Source: Hominenteromicrobium sp964531265
Lineage (GTDB): Bacteria; Bacillota; Clostridia; Oscillospirales; Acutalibacteraceae
Assembly (NCBI GenBank): GCA_964531265.1
Contig: CAZHDW010000019.1
Coordinates: 1 to 36,493 of the forward strand
DNA: 36,493 nt
Reading direction: 5' to 3'
The notes beneath the pieces are model-generated. The model was not told the origin of the DNA and did not search any database. It saw nothing but the letters and a program-made list of their open reading frames with translations. A program made the position numbers and the translations under genes. Below, piece after piece: positions 23,487-30,877 of the stretch (the stretch's first letter is position 1; every line of letters starts with the position of its first letter).

Positions 23487-24278
23487 ATGAATATTCTTGT
23501 TCCTGTTGCGATAGTCGCAGGTATCGGTCTTCTGGCGGGTGTTATTCTGGCGATTGCCTCTATTGTTATGGCTGTGCCAAAGGATGAAATGGCTGAGGCA
23601 CTTGAAGAGGTGCTGCCCGGTGCCAACTGCGGCGCATGCGGCTTTTCCGGATGCTCCGGCTATGCGGCGGCTCTGTCCAAGGGCGAGGCCAAGGTCGGCC
23701 TGTGCTCTCCGGGCGGAGAGGAATGTGCCAAAACCTGTGCTCAGGTGCTCGGTACGGACGAGGTTGCCGTAGAAAAGAAAACCGCTCTTGTGCACTGCAT
23801 GGGCAGCTATGATATGACGAGTGATAAGATGCTCTATGACGGAATTGAAAGCTGCTCCGCCTCAACATTCCTTGCAGGCGGTATCACAAGCTGTAGATTC
23901 GGCTGCATGGGCATGGGCGACTGTGCTGCGGTGTGTCCGTACGGCGCTGTAAAGGTCTGCAACGGTATCGCAAGCATAGACCACAATAAGTGCAAGGGCT
24001 GCTCGCAATGTGTTGCGGCATGTCCCAAGGGGCTTATCAGCTTTGTGCCGCTCAAAAAGCAGGCGGTTGTTCGCTGCTCAAACTGCGATAAGGGCGCTCA
24101 GACCACAAAGGTGTGCAAGATAGGCTGTATAGGCTGCGGAAAATGCATGAAGGCGTGTGAGTACGGTGCTGTAAAGGTTGTTAATTTCTGTGCCGTTGTC
24201 GATGCCGATAAATGCGTTGGCTGCGGAAAGTGTGCCGAAGCCTGCCCCAGAAGCATCATCACAATGCTCGAGGTTTAA
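23487..24278 (+). CDS. rnfB: Electron transport complex ferredoxin-accepting subunit RnfB
   Basis: A 263-residue entry point for electrons from reduced ferredoxin. An N-terminal helix (residues 3-27) anchors it; then comes an Fe-S domain with GANCGACGFSGCSGYAAAL and GLCSPGG, followed by several [4Fe-4S] sets: CRFGCMGMGDCAAVCPYGAV, CKGCSQCVAACPKG, CKIGCIGCGKCMKACEYGAV and CVGCGKCAEACPRS. This large cluster number is typical of clostridial RnfB. ATG at 23487 follows AAAGGAGG by 9 bases; a longer upstream frame would overlap rnfA and lacks a ribosome site. It is the last rnf gene and is followed by a strong terminator. Confidence 0.95.
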   Translation: MNILVPVAIVAGIGLLAGVILAIASIVMAVPKDEMAEALEEVLPGANCGACGFSGCSGYAAALSKGEAKVGLCSPGGEECAKTCAQVLGTDEVAVEKKTALVHCMGSYDMTSDKMLYDGIESCSASTFLAGGITSCRFGCMGMGDCAAVCPYGAVKVCNGIASIDHNKCKGCSQCVAACPKGLISFVPLKKQAVVRCSNCDKGAQTTKVCKIGCIGCGKCMKACEYGAVKVVNFCAVVDADKCVGCGKCAEACPRSIITMLEV

Positions 24279-24291
24279 CTGTATAAATAAC

Positions 24292-24321
24292 AAAAGCTGG
24301 TCCTTGCGGATCAGCTTTTTT
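24292..24321 (+). terminator. Intrinsic terminator after rnfB, probably bidirectional
   Basis: AAAAGCTGGTCC (24292-24303) pairs with GGATCAGCTTTT (24308-24319), one G-U pair, 4-base loop, then T's. The left A-run lets it also stop the convergent ABC-exporter transcript ending at 24349. Confidence 0.9.
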
Positions 24322-24348
24322 ATGTTTATTTATGCCTTTATTTATGCC

Positions 24349-25125
24349 TTAAGAGCCGGTGGATTTGTATTTGTGCACGCCAAAGCGCCAGAGCAGCCAG
24401 CAGGGGAGCAGGAACAGTATGGCAATAAGCGGCAGGAACATGCAGTACACGCTTCCACCCTTGTCGAGAATGTACATCAGCGGATAATACTGTATCAGCG
24501 TGAACGGTATTATGTAGGTGCAGATCTGCATAACGCGCTTTCCGTAAATTGAAAGCGGATATCTGCCGTGCTCACGCATTCCGTCCGTGAAGATGTTTAT
24601 GAATTCGAGACCCTCCAGAGTAAAGAAGCAGAGGGTGGCGTATATCAGGAACAATCCCGAAAAAACCGCTGTTCCGCCTACCACCATGAATATCAGGGTG
24701 AGCACTCTTGTGACATCCCATGCGACATTGCCGTTTGAAATGGCATAAGCGAACAGTATCACGGCTGTAAGCGCTCTGCCGAGACGCGTGAATTCTATCT
24801 TTGTGCCGAGCACCTGCAATATCTCGTTCCTCGGTCTGACAAGTACACGGTCAAATTCACCGTTTCCTATCATCGAGGAGAAGGTATCAAAGCCTCGCGC
24901 AAAGCATTCGGCAATGGAAAAGGAGAGCAGCATTGTGGCGTAGCAGAGAAGAACGTCGCTGTAGGTGAAGCCGTCCACCGTGTGAAAGCGCTGGAACATG
25001 AACTTGATGCTCAATACCTCGCCGAACGAAATGAACGCACGTGTGAACAGAGTGAGGAAGAATGAGACCTTGTACTGCATCACGCTCTTCAGGTGTATCA
25101 AAAAGTATCTGAAATATAATCTCAT
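24349..25125 (-). CDS. ABC-2 family exporter permease (second permease)
   Basis: A 258-residue membrane protein with about six hydrophobic segments, belonging to the ABC-2 permease family (DUF990/ABC2_membrane_6 type). It starts MRLYFRYFLIHLKSVMQYKVSFFLT and includes a cytoplasmic stretch GEFDRVLVRPRNEILQVLG, which is characteristic of this type. It is the third gene of an ATPase-permease-permease operon; AAGGAGGTGCGTT precedes its ATG, just after the stop of the first permease. The pair of unequal permeases suggests a heterodimeric exporter. The substrate is unknown. Confidence 0.86.
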   Translation of the reverse strand: MRLYFRYFLIHLKSVMQYKVSFFLTLFTRAFISFGEVLSIKFMFQRFHTVDGFTYSDVLLCYATMLLSFSIAECFARGFDTFSSMIGNGEFDRVLVRPRNEILQVLGTKIEFTRLGRALTAVILFAYAISNGNVAWDVTRVLTLIFMVVGGTAVFSGLFLIYATLCFFTLEGLEFINIFTDGMREHGRYPLSIYGKRVMQICTYIIPFTLIQYYPLMYILDKGGSVYCMFLPLIAILFLLPCWLLWRFGVHKYKSTGS

Positions 25126-25136
25126 AACGCACCTCC

Positions 25137-25949
25137 TTAACCGCCCTGAATCACTACGCGACGAAGAGCCTTGCGCATCAGGAGCGCGCCGATGAGCACG
25201 ATGACTGCAAGCCAGAAGACCTGCAGCAGCATGGCGTACAGTATGTCCATGCCGGCAATATCCCCACTGTAAATGCGAAGGGGTGTACTGCTGACTGCCG
25301 CAAAGGGTAACGCGTCACATATTTCGCGCAAACCGTCAGGGAAGAACGGCAGGGGTATCAAAATGCCGCCCAGAATATCGGTCAACGCCATGAATATAGA
25401 GCGAATACCGTTGGGAGATATCGTGAAAAAGGTCAATACATAGATCAAAACCGTTATGGCGGAGGCCAAAAGAGTTCCGAGAACGAAGGACGGGATGAAT
25501 GACAAAAAGCTCATGGCACTGTCCGCAAGGGTCAGTCGATATCCTGCCGGAAACAGAGCGGATAAAAGCAATATCGGTATGCAGCGGAGAAATGTGTTTG
25601 ACAGTCGCGTGCTGAGATCCTTTGAGAACCACATAGCGTATATGGATGTCGGACGGCAGAGCTCATAGGCAACACCGCCGGTGCGGATGGATTCGAAAAT
25701 CTCACGGTCAGAGCTCCAAAGAGCAAATATCGCAAGAAATGCCTGCTGCATCCAGAAATAATTCACCGTGGCTTCAATAGTCATGGGAAATGCAGCCGGG
25801 TCACTGCGGTAAAAGGCGTGAAAGGCGAGGATGCGAAGTATTCCCCACACGAACTGACACAATACGCCGGATAGAGCCGCAACGCGGTACTGAAGCCCCA
25901 TGTTAAAGCGGAGTCTGAATAAGCTGAGGTACTTTTTACATGTATGCAT
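25137..25949 (-). CDS. ABC-2 family exporter permease (first permease)
   Basis: A 270-residue membrane protein with about six hydrophobic segments, paralogue of the next permease; the shared cytoplasmic loop here reads IRTGGVAYELCRPTSIYAMWF. It begins MHTCKKYLSLFRLRFNMGLQYR. Two starts are possible: ATG 25961 overlaps the ATPase stop (ATGA) but has no ribosome site, whereas ATG 25949 has GAGGTG a few bases upstream and is preferred. It is the second gene of the exporter operon. Confidence 0.85.
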   Translation of the reverse strand: MHTCKKYLSLFRLRFNMGLQYRVAALSGVLCQFVWGILRILAFHAFYRSDPAAFPMTIEATVNYFWMQQAFLAIFALWSSDREIFESIRTGGVAYELCRPTSIYAMWFSKDLSTRLSNTFLRCIPILLLSALFPAGYRLTLADSAMSFLSFIPSFVLGTLLASAITVLIYVLTFFTISPNGIRSIFMALTDILGGILIPLPFFPDGLREICDALPFAAVSSTPLRIYSGDIAGMDILYAMLLQVFWLAVIVLIGALLMRKALRRVVIQGG

Positions 25950-25957
25950 GGTGCACC

Positions 25958-26746
25958 TCATATGTCAAACTGCTTATACATCGTGGCAAGTGTTTCGTCT
26001 ATCTGCTCTCCGCCGCGTCGTATATCGTCTAAGGTGCCGTCCAGCAGAATCCTGCCCTTGCCGATGAGGATAACACGCTTTGCGAGGGCTTCAACGTCCT
26101 GCATGTCGTGTGTGGTCAGAATAACCGTTGTGCCGCGTATACGATTCATATCCAATATGAACTCTCTTACGGCAAGCTTCGAAACGGCATCAAGGCCGAT
26201 GGTCGGCTCATCGAGGAACAGTATACGCGGATCATGAAGCAGTGAGGCTGCTATTTCGCAGCGCATACGCTGTCCGAGGGACAGATTCCTTGTCGGAGTT
26301 TTCAAAATTTCTCCGAGGTCGAGAAGGTCGGTTAGGTCACGCAGGTTGCGCTTATAGGTGCTTTCCGGCACGGAATAGATGTCACGTATCAATTCAAAGG
26401 AATCGATCACCGGTACATCCCACCATAGCTGACTGCGCTGACCGAAGACGACGCCTATCTGTGCCACGTGCTTTTTTCTTTCCAGCCATGGAACACGGCC
26501 GTCTACAAGGCAGGTTCCACTGTCGGGTGTGAGGATGCCGGACAGTATCTTTATGGTACTGCTCTTGCCGGCACCGTTTGGACCGATGTAGCCGACGGCC
26601 TCTCCGTCCTCGATCTTAAAAGAGATATCGTCGAGTGCGTGTATCTCTTCGTATTCACGGTGAAAAAGTGCCTTCACCGCATTTGAAAACCCTGCGCTGC
26701 GCTTTGCAACGCGGAAGGTCTTCTTCAGGTGTTCAACCTGTATCAT
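25958..26746 (-). CDS. ABC exporter ATP-binding protein
   Basis: A 262-residue ATPase that should power the two downstream ABC-2 permeases. Motifs: Walker A GYIGPNGAGKSST, Q-loop GVVFGQRSQLWWD, ABC signature LSLGQRMRCE, Walker B RILFLDEPTIGLD and the H-loop LTTHDM. The GQRSQLWWD block is typical of the ATPases paired with DUF990-type permeases. It is first in the operon, with AAAGGA about 14 bases ahead of the ATG, a rather long spacing. A roughly 195-base structured leader lies between its promoter and start. Confidence 0.92.
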   Translation of the reverse strand: MIQVEHLKKTFRVAKRSAGFSNAVKALFHREYEEIHALDDISFKIEDGEAVGYIGPNGAGKSSTIKILSGILTPDSGTCLVDGRVPWLERKKHVAQIGVVFGQRSQLWWDVPVIDSFELIRDIYSVPESTYKRNLRDLTDLLDLGEILKTPTRNLSLGQRMRCEIAASLLHDPRILFLDEPTIGLDAVSKLAVREFILDMNRIRGTTVILTTHDMQDVEALAKRVILIGKGRILLDGTLDDIRRGGEQIDETLATMYKQFDI

Positions 26747-26941
26747 GGGGTAGCCTGTATCCTTTCGTTGAGGTGTTAGTATCCTATCTGCTAACGGACA
26801 GCCGACTGCCCTCTTTCAGTCGGCAAACAGAAGACCCGTCTTTGACACGGTTTGACGGATCCGTAAACAGCTACGGGCGTTGGGCTTGACGCTCTGAAAG
26901 CCACATTTGGCGGCGCTTTGCATGGCAGTGTCGACAAATGT
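26747..26941 (-). promoter_or_regulatory. Long structured 5' leader of the ABC exporter operon (candidate cis-regulatory RNA)
   Basis: On the minus strand, the RNA predicted from the promoter at 26948-26976 is about 195 nt long before the ATPase start. It holds a 9-bp pairing at its very 5' end (CCACATTTG with CAAATGTGG, 26943-26935 and 26909-26901), a small CCGTA/TACGG hairpin, a perfect 8-bp hairpin (arms 26824-26817 and 26808-26801), and a GTTAG/CTAAC hairpin (26795-26775) just before the ribosome site. No T-run terminator is present, so any control would act on translation or stability. I cannot match it to a known riboswitch class. Confidence 0.5.
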
Positions 26942-26947
26942 GGGATT

Positions 26948-26976
26948 ATTGTACTCTCGGCTGTAACGAAAATCAA
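26948..26976 (-). promoter_or_regulatory. Promoter of the ABC exporter operon
   Basis: On the minus strand, TTGATT (26976-26971), a 17-base spacer and TACAAT (26953-26948). It is divergent from the hydrogenase-maturation promoter about 55 bases away. Confidence 0.75.
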
Positions 26977-27031
26977 TTGGAATAATGTACAAATATTTGT
27001 TACTTATTTTTTTTTTTGACTTTTTTGACGC

Positions 27032-27059
27032 TTGACTCAAACGACGATTGTGCTATAAT
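27032..27059 (+). promoter_or_regulatory. Promoter of the hydrogenase-maturation operon (extended -10)
   Basis: TTGACT (27032-27037), a 16-base spacer and TATAAT (27054-27059) preceded by TGC. Two further TTGAC copies lie upstream at 27017 and 27025, giving three near-regular TTGAC elements. Confidence 0.85.
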
Positions 27060-27065
27060 AAATGT

Positions 27066-27236
27066 ACCGCAGTAAAGTTGTCTGAGCTGCGTGTTTACCG
27101 AAAAAAGTATTGTTCTGCGTACAAGGTGCATCCAAGTACAAAGCCGAGATGTATAGATCAGCCGGTGGTTTCGTACCGCCTTGTTTGTGCTTTCTGCATT
27201 TTGGCAGGAAGCTTTTTTGTTTATGGAGGGAGAAAA
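27066..27236 (+). promoter_or_regulatory. Attenuator-like leader of the hydrogenase-maturation operon
   Basis: A roughly 170-nt untranslated leader. It contains a CGCAG/CTGCG hairpin (27068-27072 with 27087-27091), a GGTGGT/ACCGCC hairpin (27164-27180) and an intrinsic terminator (27189-27218) just ahead of the ribosome site GGAGGG. The early segment GCAGTAAAG (27069-27077) can pair, with one bulged base, to CTTTCTGC (27090-27097 plus 100; that is 27190-27197) of the terminator's left arm, giving a possible antiterminator. This suggests regulated read-through; the signal is unknown and the leader does not match a T-box or riboswitch I know. Confidence 0.6.
27189..27218 (+). terminator. Intrinsic terminator inside the 5' leader
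   Basis: GCTTTCTGC (27189-27197) pairs with GCAGGAAGC (27204-27212), 9 bp with one wobble pair, 6-base loop, then TTTTTT. It ends 18 bases before the ATG of the next gene, so it must be bypassed for the operon to be expressed. Confidence 0.85.
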
Positions 27237-27515
27237 ATGCAGACCAGAGTTGCCGTGATGAGCATAATAGTTGAGGATACGGAATTTGCCGAAGAGATTA
27301 ACAGCATACTGCACCATTACGCAAAGTTTGTTATAGGCAGAATGGGTCTTCCGTACCGCCAGAGGAAAATAAGCATAATTTCCGTGGCTGTCGATGCGCC
27401 GCAGGATGTTATAAGCGCCATGGCCGGAAAGATAGGCCGCATACCCGGTGTTACGATAAAGACAGCGTACTCCAACGTTACCGGAGAAATAGGTGGGACG
27501 CATACGGCGGAATAA
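27237..27515 (+). CDS. TM1266-family putative iron-only hydrogenase system regulator
   Basis: A 92-residue ACT-like/NikR-C-like protein starting MQTRVAVMSIIVEDTEFAEEINSIL. Further typical stretches are HHYAKFVIGRMGLPYRQRKI and GKIGRIPGVTIKTAYSNVTG. TM1266-type proteins are commonly annotated as putative regulators of [FeFe]-hydrogenase systems because they cluster with hyd genes; no DNA-binding domain is present, and the mode of action is unproven. ATG at 27237 follows GGAGGG. It is first in the hydG-hydF operon, 63 bases ahead of hydG, and directly follows the leader terminator. Confidence 0.85.
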   Translation: MQTRVAVMSIIVEDTEFAEEINSILHHYAKFVIGRMGLPYRQRKISIISVAVDAPQDVISAMAGKIGRIPGVTIKTAYSNVTGEIGGTHTAE

Positions 27516-27578
27516 GCCGATTGCAATATTATTTTACTAACGGGAAAGCATGACTGACCCGGAAGAAAGGAAATCATA

Positions 27579-28994
27579 ATGTACAATCCAAAATCACTTA
27601 AGGCAGAGGAATTTATCTGTCACGAGGAAATCGAAGAAACTCTTAAATATGCGGATGAAAACTGCAATAATATGGAGTTGATAAGGGAGATACTCGACAA
27701 GGCGAAGCAGATGAAGGGACTTACCCACAGGGAGGCATCCGTTCTCCTTGCGTGTGATGATAAGGACGTTATCAACGAGATATATGAGCTTGCCGCAGAG
27801 ATAAAGAAAAAGTATTACGGCAACCGTATCGTTATGTTTGCTCCGCTCTACCTCTCAAACTACTGCGTCAACGGCTGTGTTTACTGCCCGTACCACCGTC
27901 AGAACGGTCATATTCCGCGCAGAAAGCTGACACAGGAGGAGATCAAAAACGAGGTCATCGCCTTGCAGGATATGGGTCACAAGCGTCTTGCTATCGAGCT
28001 GGGCGAGGATCCGGTCAATAATCCGCTCGAGTACGTCCTTGAAAGCATCAAAACAATTTACGATATCAAGCACAAGAACGGTGCTATCCGCCGCGTCAAT
28101 GTAAATATTGCCGCAACAACCGTAGAAAACTACAGAAAGCTCAAGGAGGCCGGCATAGGCACCTATATCCTTTTCCAGGAGACCTACCACAAGGAGAGCT
28201 ATGAGAAGCTTCATCCGACCGGACCGAAGCACAATTACGCATATCACACAGAGGCAATGGACAGAGCAATGGAGGGCGGTATCGACGACGTCGGTCTCGG
28301 AGTTCTTTACGGCCTTGAGCTCTATCGCTATGAATTCTGCGGACAGCTCATGCATGCCGAGCATCTTGAGGCTGTACACGGTGTCGGCCCGCATACAATC
28401 TCCGTGCCGAGACTTAAGAGAGCGGATGATATCGACCCGGATCAGTTCGATAACGGCATCAGCGATGATACCTTTGTAAAGATATGTGCACTTATCCGTA
28501 TTGCCGTTCCGTATACAGGTATGATAATCTCCACACGCGAAAGCCAGAAGGTTCGCGAGCAGGTCATGAAGGTCGGCGTATCTCAGATAAGCGGCGCATC
28601 AAGAACCTCTGTCGGCGGATATACCGAGGAGGAGCGTCCGACGGATACGGAGCAGTTCGATGTTTCCGATCAGCGTACACTGGATGAGGTTGTTCGCTGG
28701 CTCATGGAAAACGGACATATTCCGTCCTTCTGCACAGCGTGTTACAGAGAGGGACGAACCGGAGACCGCTTTATGCAGCTTTGCAAAAACGGACAGATAC
28801 AGAACTGTTGTCATCCGAACGCACTTATTACTCTTAAGGAATTCCTCATGGACTATGCGACGGAGGAGACAAAGAAGATAGGCGAGGCGATGATAGAACG
28901 CGAGTTTGAGAACATACCGAATGAAAAGACCAGTGCACTTGCCAAGAGCTATGTTGAAAAGGTTGCAAACGGAGAGCGGGATTTCCGCTTCTGA
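27579..28994 (+). CDS. hydG: [FeFe] hydrogenase maturase HydG (radical SAM tyrosine lyase)
   Basis: A 471-residue radical SAM enzyme that splits tyrosine to make the CO and CN ligands of the hydrogenase H-cluster. The radical SAM cluster motif is CVNGCVYC (C96, C100, C103; CX3CX2C), in the context LYLSNYCVNGCVYCPYHR. The C-terminal auxiliary-cluster motif that separates HydG from ThiH is present: CTAC (C385, C388) followed after 22 residues by C411 in NCCHP. Length matches known HydG. AGAAAGGA precedes the ATG. It sits between the TM1266-like gene and hydF; hydE and a hydrogenase large subunit are not in the window. Confidence 0.95.
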   Translation: MYNPKSLKAEEFICHEEIEETLKYADENCNNMELIREILDKAKQMKGLTHREASVLLACDDKDVINEIYELAAEIKKKYYGNRIVMFAPLYLSNYCVNGCVYCPYHRQNGHIPRRKLTQEEIKNEVIALQDMGHKRLAIELGEDPVNNPLEYVLESIKTIYDIKHKNGAIRRVNVNIAATTVENYRKLKEAGIGTYILFQETYHKESYEKLHPTGPKHNYAYHTEAMDRAMEGGIDDVGLGVLYGLELYRYEFCGQLMHAEHLEAVHGVGPHTISVPRLKRADDIDPDQFDNGISDDTFVKICALIRIAVPYTGMIISTRESQKVREQVMKVGVSQISGASRTSVGGYTEEERPTDTEQFDVSDQRTLDEVVRWLMENGHIPSFCTACYREGRTGDRFMQLCKNGQIQNCCHPNALITLKEFLMDYATEETKKIGEAMIEREFENIPNEKTSALAKSYVEKVANGERDFRF

Positions 28995-29018
28995 TCGCAG
29001 CCGGTTGAAAGGTGAAAT

Positions 29019-30218
29019 ATGAGCAATCTTAATGAGACCCCTTCCGCAAACAGGGTGCATATATCGTTTTTCGGCAGGAGAAATGCCGGAAAATCCAGTA
29101 TAGTTAATGCGGTCACAGGCCAGGCTGTTTCGATAGTCTCCGAGGTCAAGGGCACTACCACCGACCCGGTGCAGAAATCCATGGAGCTTTTACCCATAGG
29201 CCCCGTGCTGATAATAGATACCCCGGGCATGGATGACGAGGGCATTGTCGGCGAGCTGAGAGTTCAGCGTGCAAGGCAGGTGCTGAATAAAACGGATATA
29301 GCGGTTCTGGTTATCGATTCCACTGCCGGAAGCAGTGCCGAGGATGAAGAGCTGCGCAGAATGTTCCAAAGGAAGGGCGTACCGTATATTACTGTATATA
29401 ATAAGTCGGATATATGCCGGGCGGAATGCAACGGAGAGAATGAAATATCCGTAAGCGCCACGACCGGAGACGGAATCGATGCACTCAAGGAGCGTCTTGC
29501 TGCTTTGGCACGAGTGGGCGGAAACAGCAGAAAGATACTCGGAGATCTGCTTGAGCCGGGCGATATGGTGGTTCTGGTCACTCCGATAGATGAATCCGCC
29601 CCGAAGGGAAGGATGATCCTGCCGCAGGTGCAGTCCATACGTGATATTCTGGATGCAAGGGCTACATGTGCTGTGACGCAGGTGGAGGAGCTTCCGGGCG
29701 TGCTGAATGGACTTTCAAAGCCGCCGAGGATGGTTGTTACGGACAGCCAGGCATTCGGAAAAGTGAAGCAGCTTATCTCCGAAAATGTTGAGCTGACGTC
29801 ATTCTCCATACTCTTTGCAAGGTATAAGGGAGTGCTTGAGACAGCTATACGCGGTGCAGCGTCTATCGAAAGCCTTGAGGACGGCGACCGTGTGCTGATC
29901 TCCGAGGGCTGTACTCACCGCAGGCAGTGTGGGGATATCGGTACCGTAAAGCTACCCAACTGGATTAAGAAGCACACCGGCAAGGACATCAGATTTGAGT
30001 TCACCTCCGGCGGAAGCTTCCCGGAGGAGCTTTCCGGGTACAAGCTGGTCGTACACTGCGGTGGATGTATGCTGAATGAGCGTGAGATGCAGAACAGGCA
30101 GATGCTGGCCGAGGAGAGCGGCGTTCCGTACACTAATTACGGAATAATGATCGCCTATATCAACGGCATACTTAAGCGCAGTATAGAGCCCTTTGAGGAA
30201 TATCGAGACATGGTATAA
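29019..30218 (+). CDS. hydF: [FeFe] hydrogenase maturation GTPase and scaffold HydF
   Basis: A 399-residue GTPase that assembles the 2Fe subcluster and hands it to apo-hydrogenase. N-terminal G-domain: Walker A GRRNAGKSS (19-27), switch region KGTTTDPVQ, DTPGMDDEG, and the base-specificity motif YNKSD. The C-terminal iron-sulfur domain has the HydF signature CTH (298-300) and HCGGC (346-350), supplying three Cys ligands. AAAGGTGA precedes the ATG, 24 bases after hydG. A strong terminator closes the operon. Confidence 0.95.
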   Translation: MSNLNETPSANRVHISFFGRRNAGKSSIVNAVTGQAVSIVSEVKGTTTDPVQKSMELLPIGPVLIIDTPGMDDEGIVGELRVQRARQVLNKTDIAVLVIDSTAGSSAEDEELRRMFQRKGVPYITVYNKSDICRAECNGENEISVSATTGDGIDALKERLAALARVGGNSRKILGDLLEPGDMVVLVTPIDESAPKGRMILPQVQSIRDILDARATCAVTQVEELPGVLNGLSKPPRMVVTDSQAFGKVKQLISENVELTSFSILFARYKGVLETAIRGAASIESLEDGDRVLISEGCTHRRQCGDIGTVKLPNWIKKHTGKDIRFEFTSGGSFPEELSGYKLVVHCGGCMLNEREMQNRQMLAEESGVPYTNYGIMIAYINGILKRSIEPFEEYRDMV

Positions 30219-30233
30219 AAGAATAAGCTCTTG

Positions 30234-30264
30234 CAGCCGTCCTGCTTAGGGCGGCTGTTTTTTT
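30234..30264 (+). terminator. Intrinsic terminator after hydF
   Basis: CAGCCGTCC (30234-30242) pairs with GGGCGGCTG (30249-30257), one G-U pair, loop TGCTTA, then seven T's. A second hairpin, GTTTCACT/AGTGAAAC (30292-30311) followed by T-rich sequence, may act as a backup. Confidence 0.92.
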
Positions 30265-30411
30265 GGACATAATCGGACAGCTTTTTATCGAGTTTCACTT
30301 TTGAGTGAAACCTTTTGGCTTTTTTGCTCCTTATATGGAGGTGAATATACATTGCGAAGGTCGGCATATTTATTACGGAAATGTTAAAAGTAAAATTTTC
30401 ACAGAAATGCT

Positions 30412-30441
30412 ATTGACTTTTGCTGACCAAACGAATACAAT
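30412..30441 (+). promoter_or_regulatory. Promoter of groES-groEL
   Basis: TTGACT (30412-30417), an 18-base spacer and TACAAT (30436-30441). The rest of the 30265-30411 gap shows only the backup hairpin and AT-rich DNA. Confidence 0.8.
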
Positions 30442-30445
30442 AACG

Positions 30446-30472
30446 TTAGCACTCAGGGAGTGAGAGTGCCAA
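30446..30472 (+). promoter_or_regulatory. CIRCE operator (HrcA-binding site)
   Basis: TTAGCACTC, a 9-base spacer and GAGTGCCAA: the CIRCE inverted repeat with one change from the consensus right arm (GAGTGCTAA). It covers the expected transcription start, so HrcA should repress groESL until heat or misfolding stress. hrcA itself is not in the window. Confidence 0.93.
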
Positions 30473-30493
30473 AGCCTGTGAAATGAGTATTGA

Positions 30494-30513
30494 GCCGATA
30501 TACGGATATCGGC
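30494..30513 (+). other. Perfect hairpin in the groES 5' leader
   Basis: GCCGATAT (30494-30501) and ATATCGGC (30506-30513) with the loop ACGG. It lies between CIRCE and the groES ribosome site and may stabilise the mRNA. Confidence 0.6.
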
Positions 30514-30563
30514 GGACAGGTTAAATTTCTTTTGTATTGCTAAGAAAGGAAAGTGACTATACT

Positions 30564-30851
30564 ATGACAATCAAACCTTTGACAGACAGAGTCCTCATTC
30601 AGGCCGAGAAGGCTGAGGAAACTACCAAGAGCGGTATCGTGCTTACAAGTGCTTCCCAGGAGAAGCCGCAGATATCCCGCGTTGTGGCTGTTGGCCCGGG
30701 CGGCATGGTGGACGGCAAGGAAGTTGTTATGCAGCTTAAGGCCGGTGACCGCGTCATTACAGGCAAGTACACAGGTACAGAGGTTAAGATCGACGGCGAA
30801 GAGTACACAATCGTTCGTCAGTCCGACGTGCTCGCAGTAGTAGAAGACTAA
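30564..30851 (+). CDS. groES: Co-chaperonin GroES
   Basis: A 95-residue lid of the GroEL folding chamber. Typical features: IKPLTDRVLIQAEKAEE at the start, the mobile-loop region EETTKSGIVLTSASQEKP, and VVAVGPGG, GDRVITGKYTGTEVK and YTIVRQSDVLAVVE. ATG at 30564 follows AGAAAGGAAAG; an in-frame upstream TTG is not needed. groEL follows after 26 bases. The operon is under CIRCE control. Confidence 0.96.
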   Translation: MTIKPLTDRVLIQAEKAEETTKSGIVLTSASQEKPQISRVVAVGPGGMVDGKEVVMQLKAGDRVITGKYTGTEVKIDGEEYTIVRQSDVLAVVED

Positions 30852-30877
30852 TCGTTAAGAGAAGGAGATAATCAATC

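Noticed and set aside
27150..27220. T-box riboswitch (GGTGG...ACCGCC resembles the T-box antiterminator sequence)
   Set aside because: The consensus TGGNACCGCG is not present, the hairpin is separate from the terminator, and the downstream genes are not amino-acid or tRNA-charging genes.
30155..30367. 70-codon minus-strand frame in the hydF-groES gap
   Set aside because: It spans the hydF terminator and the end of hydF, has no ribosome site and no family features.
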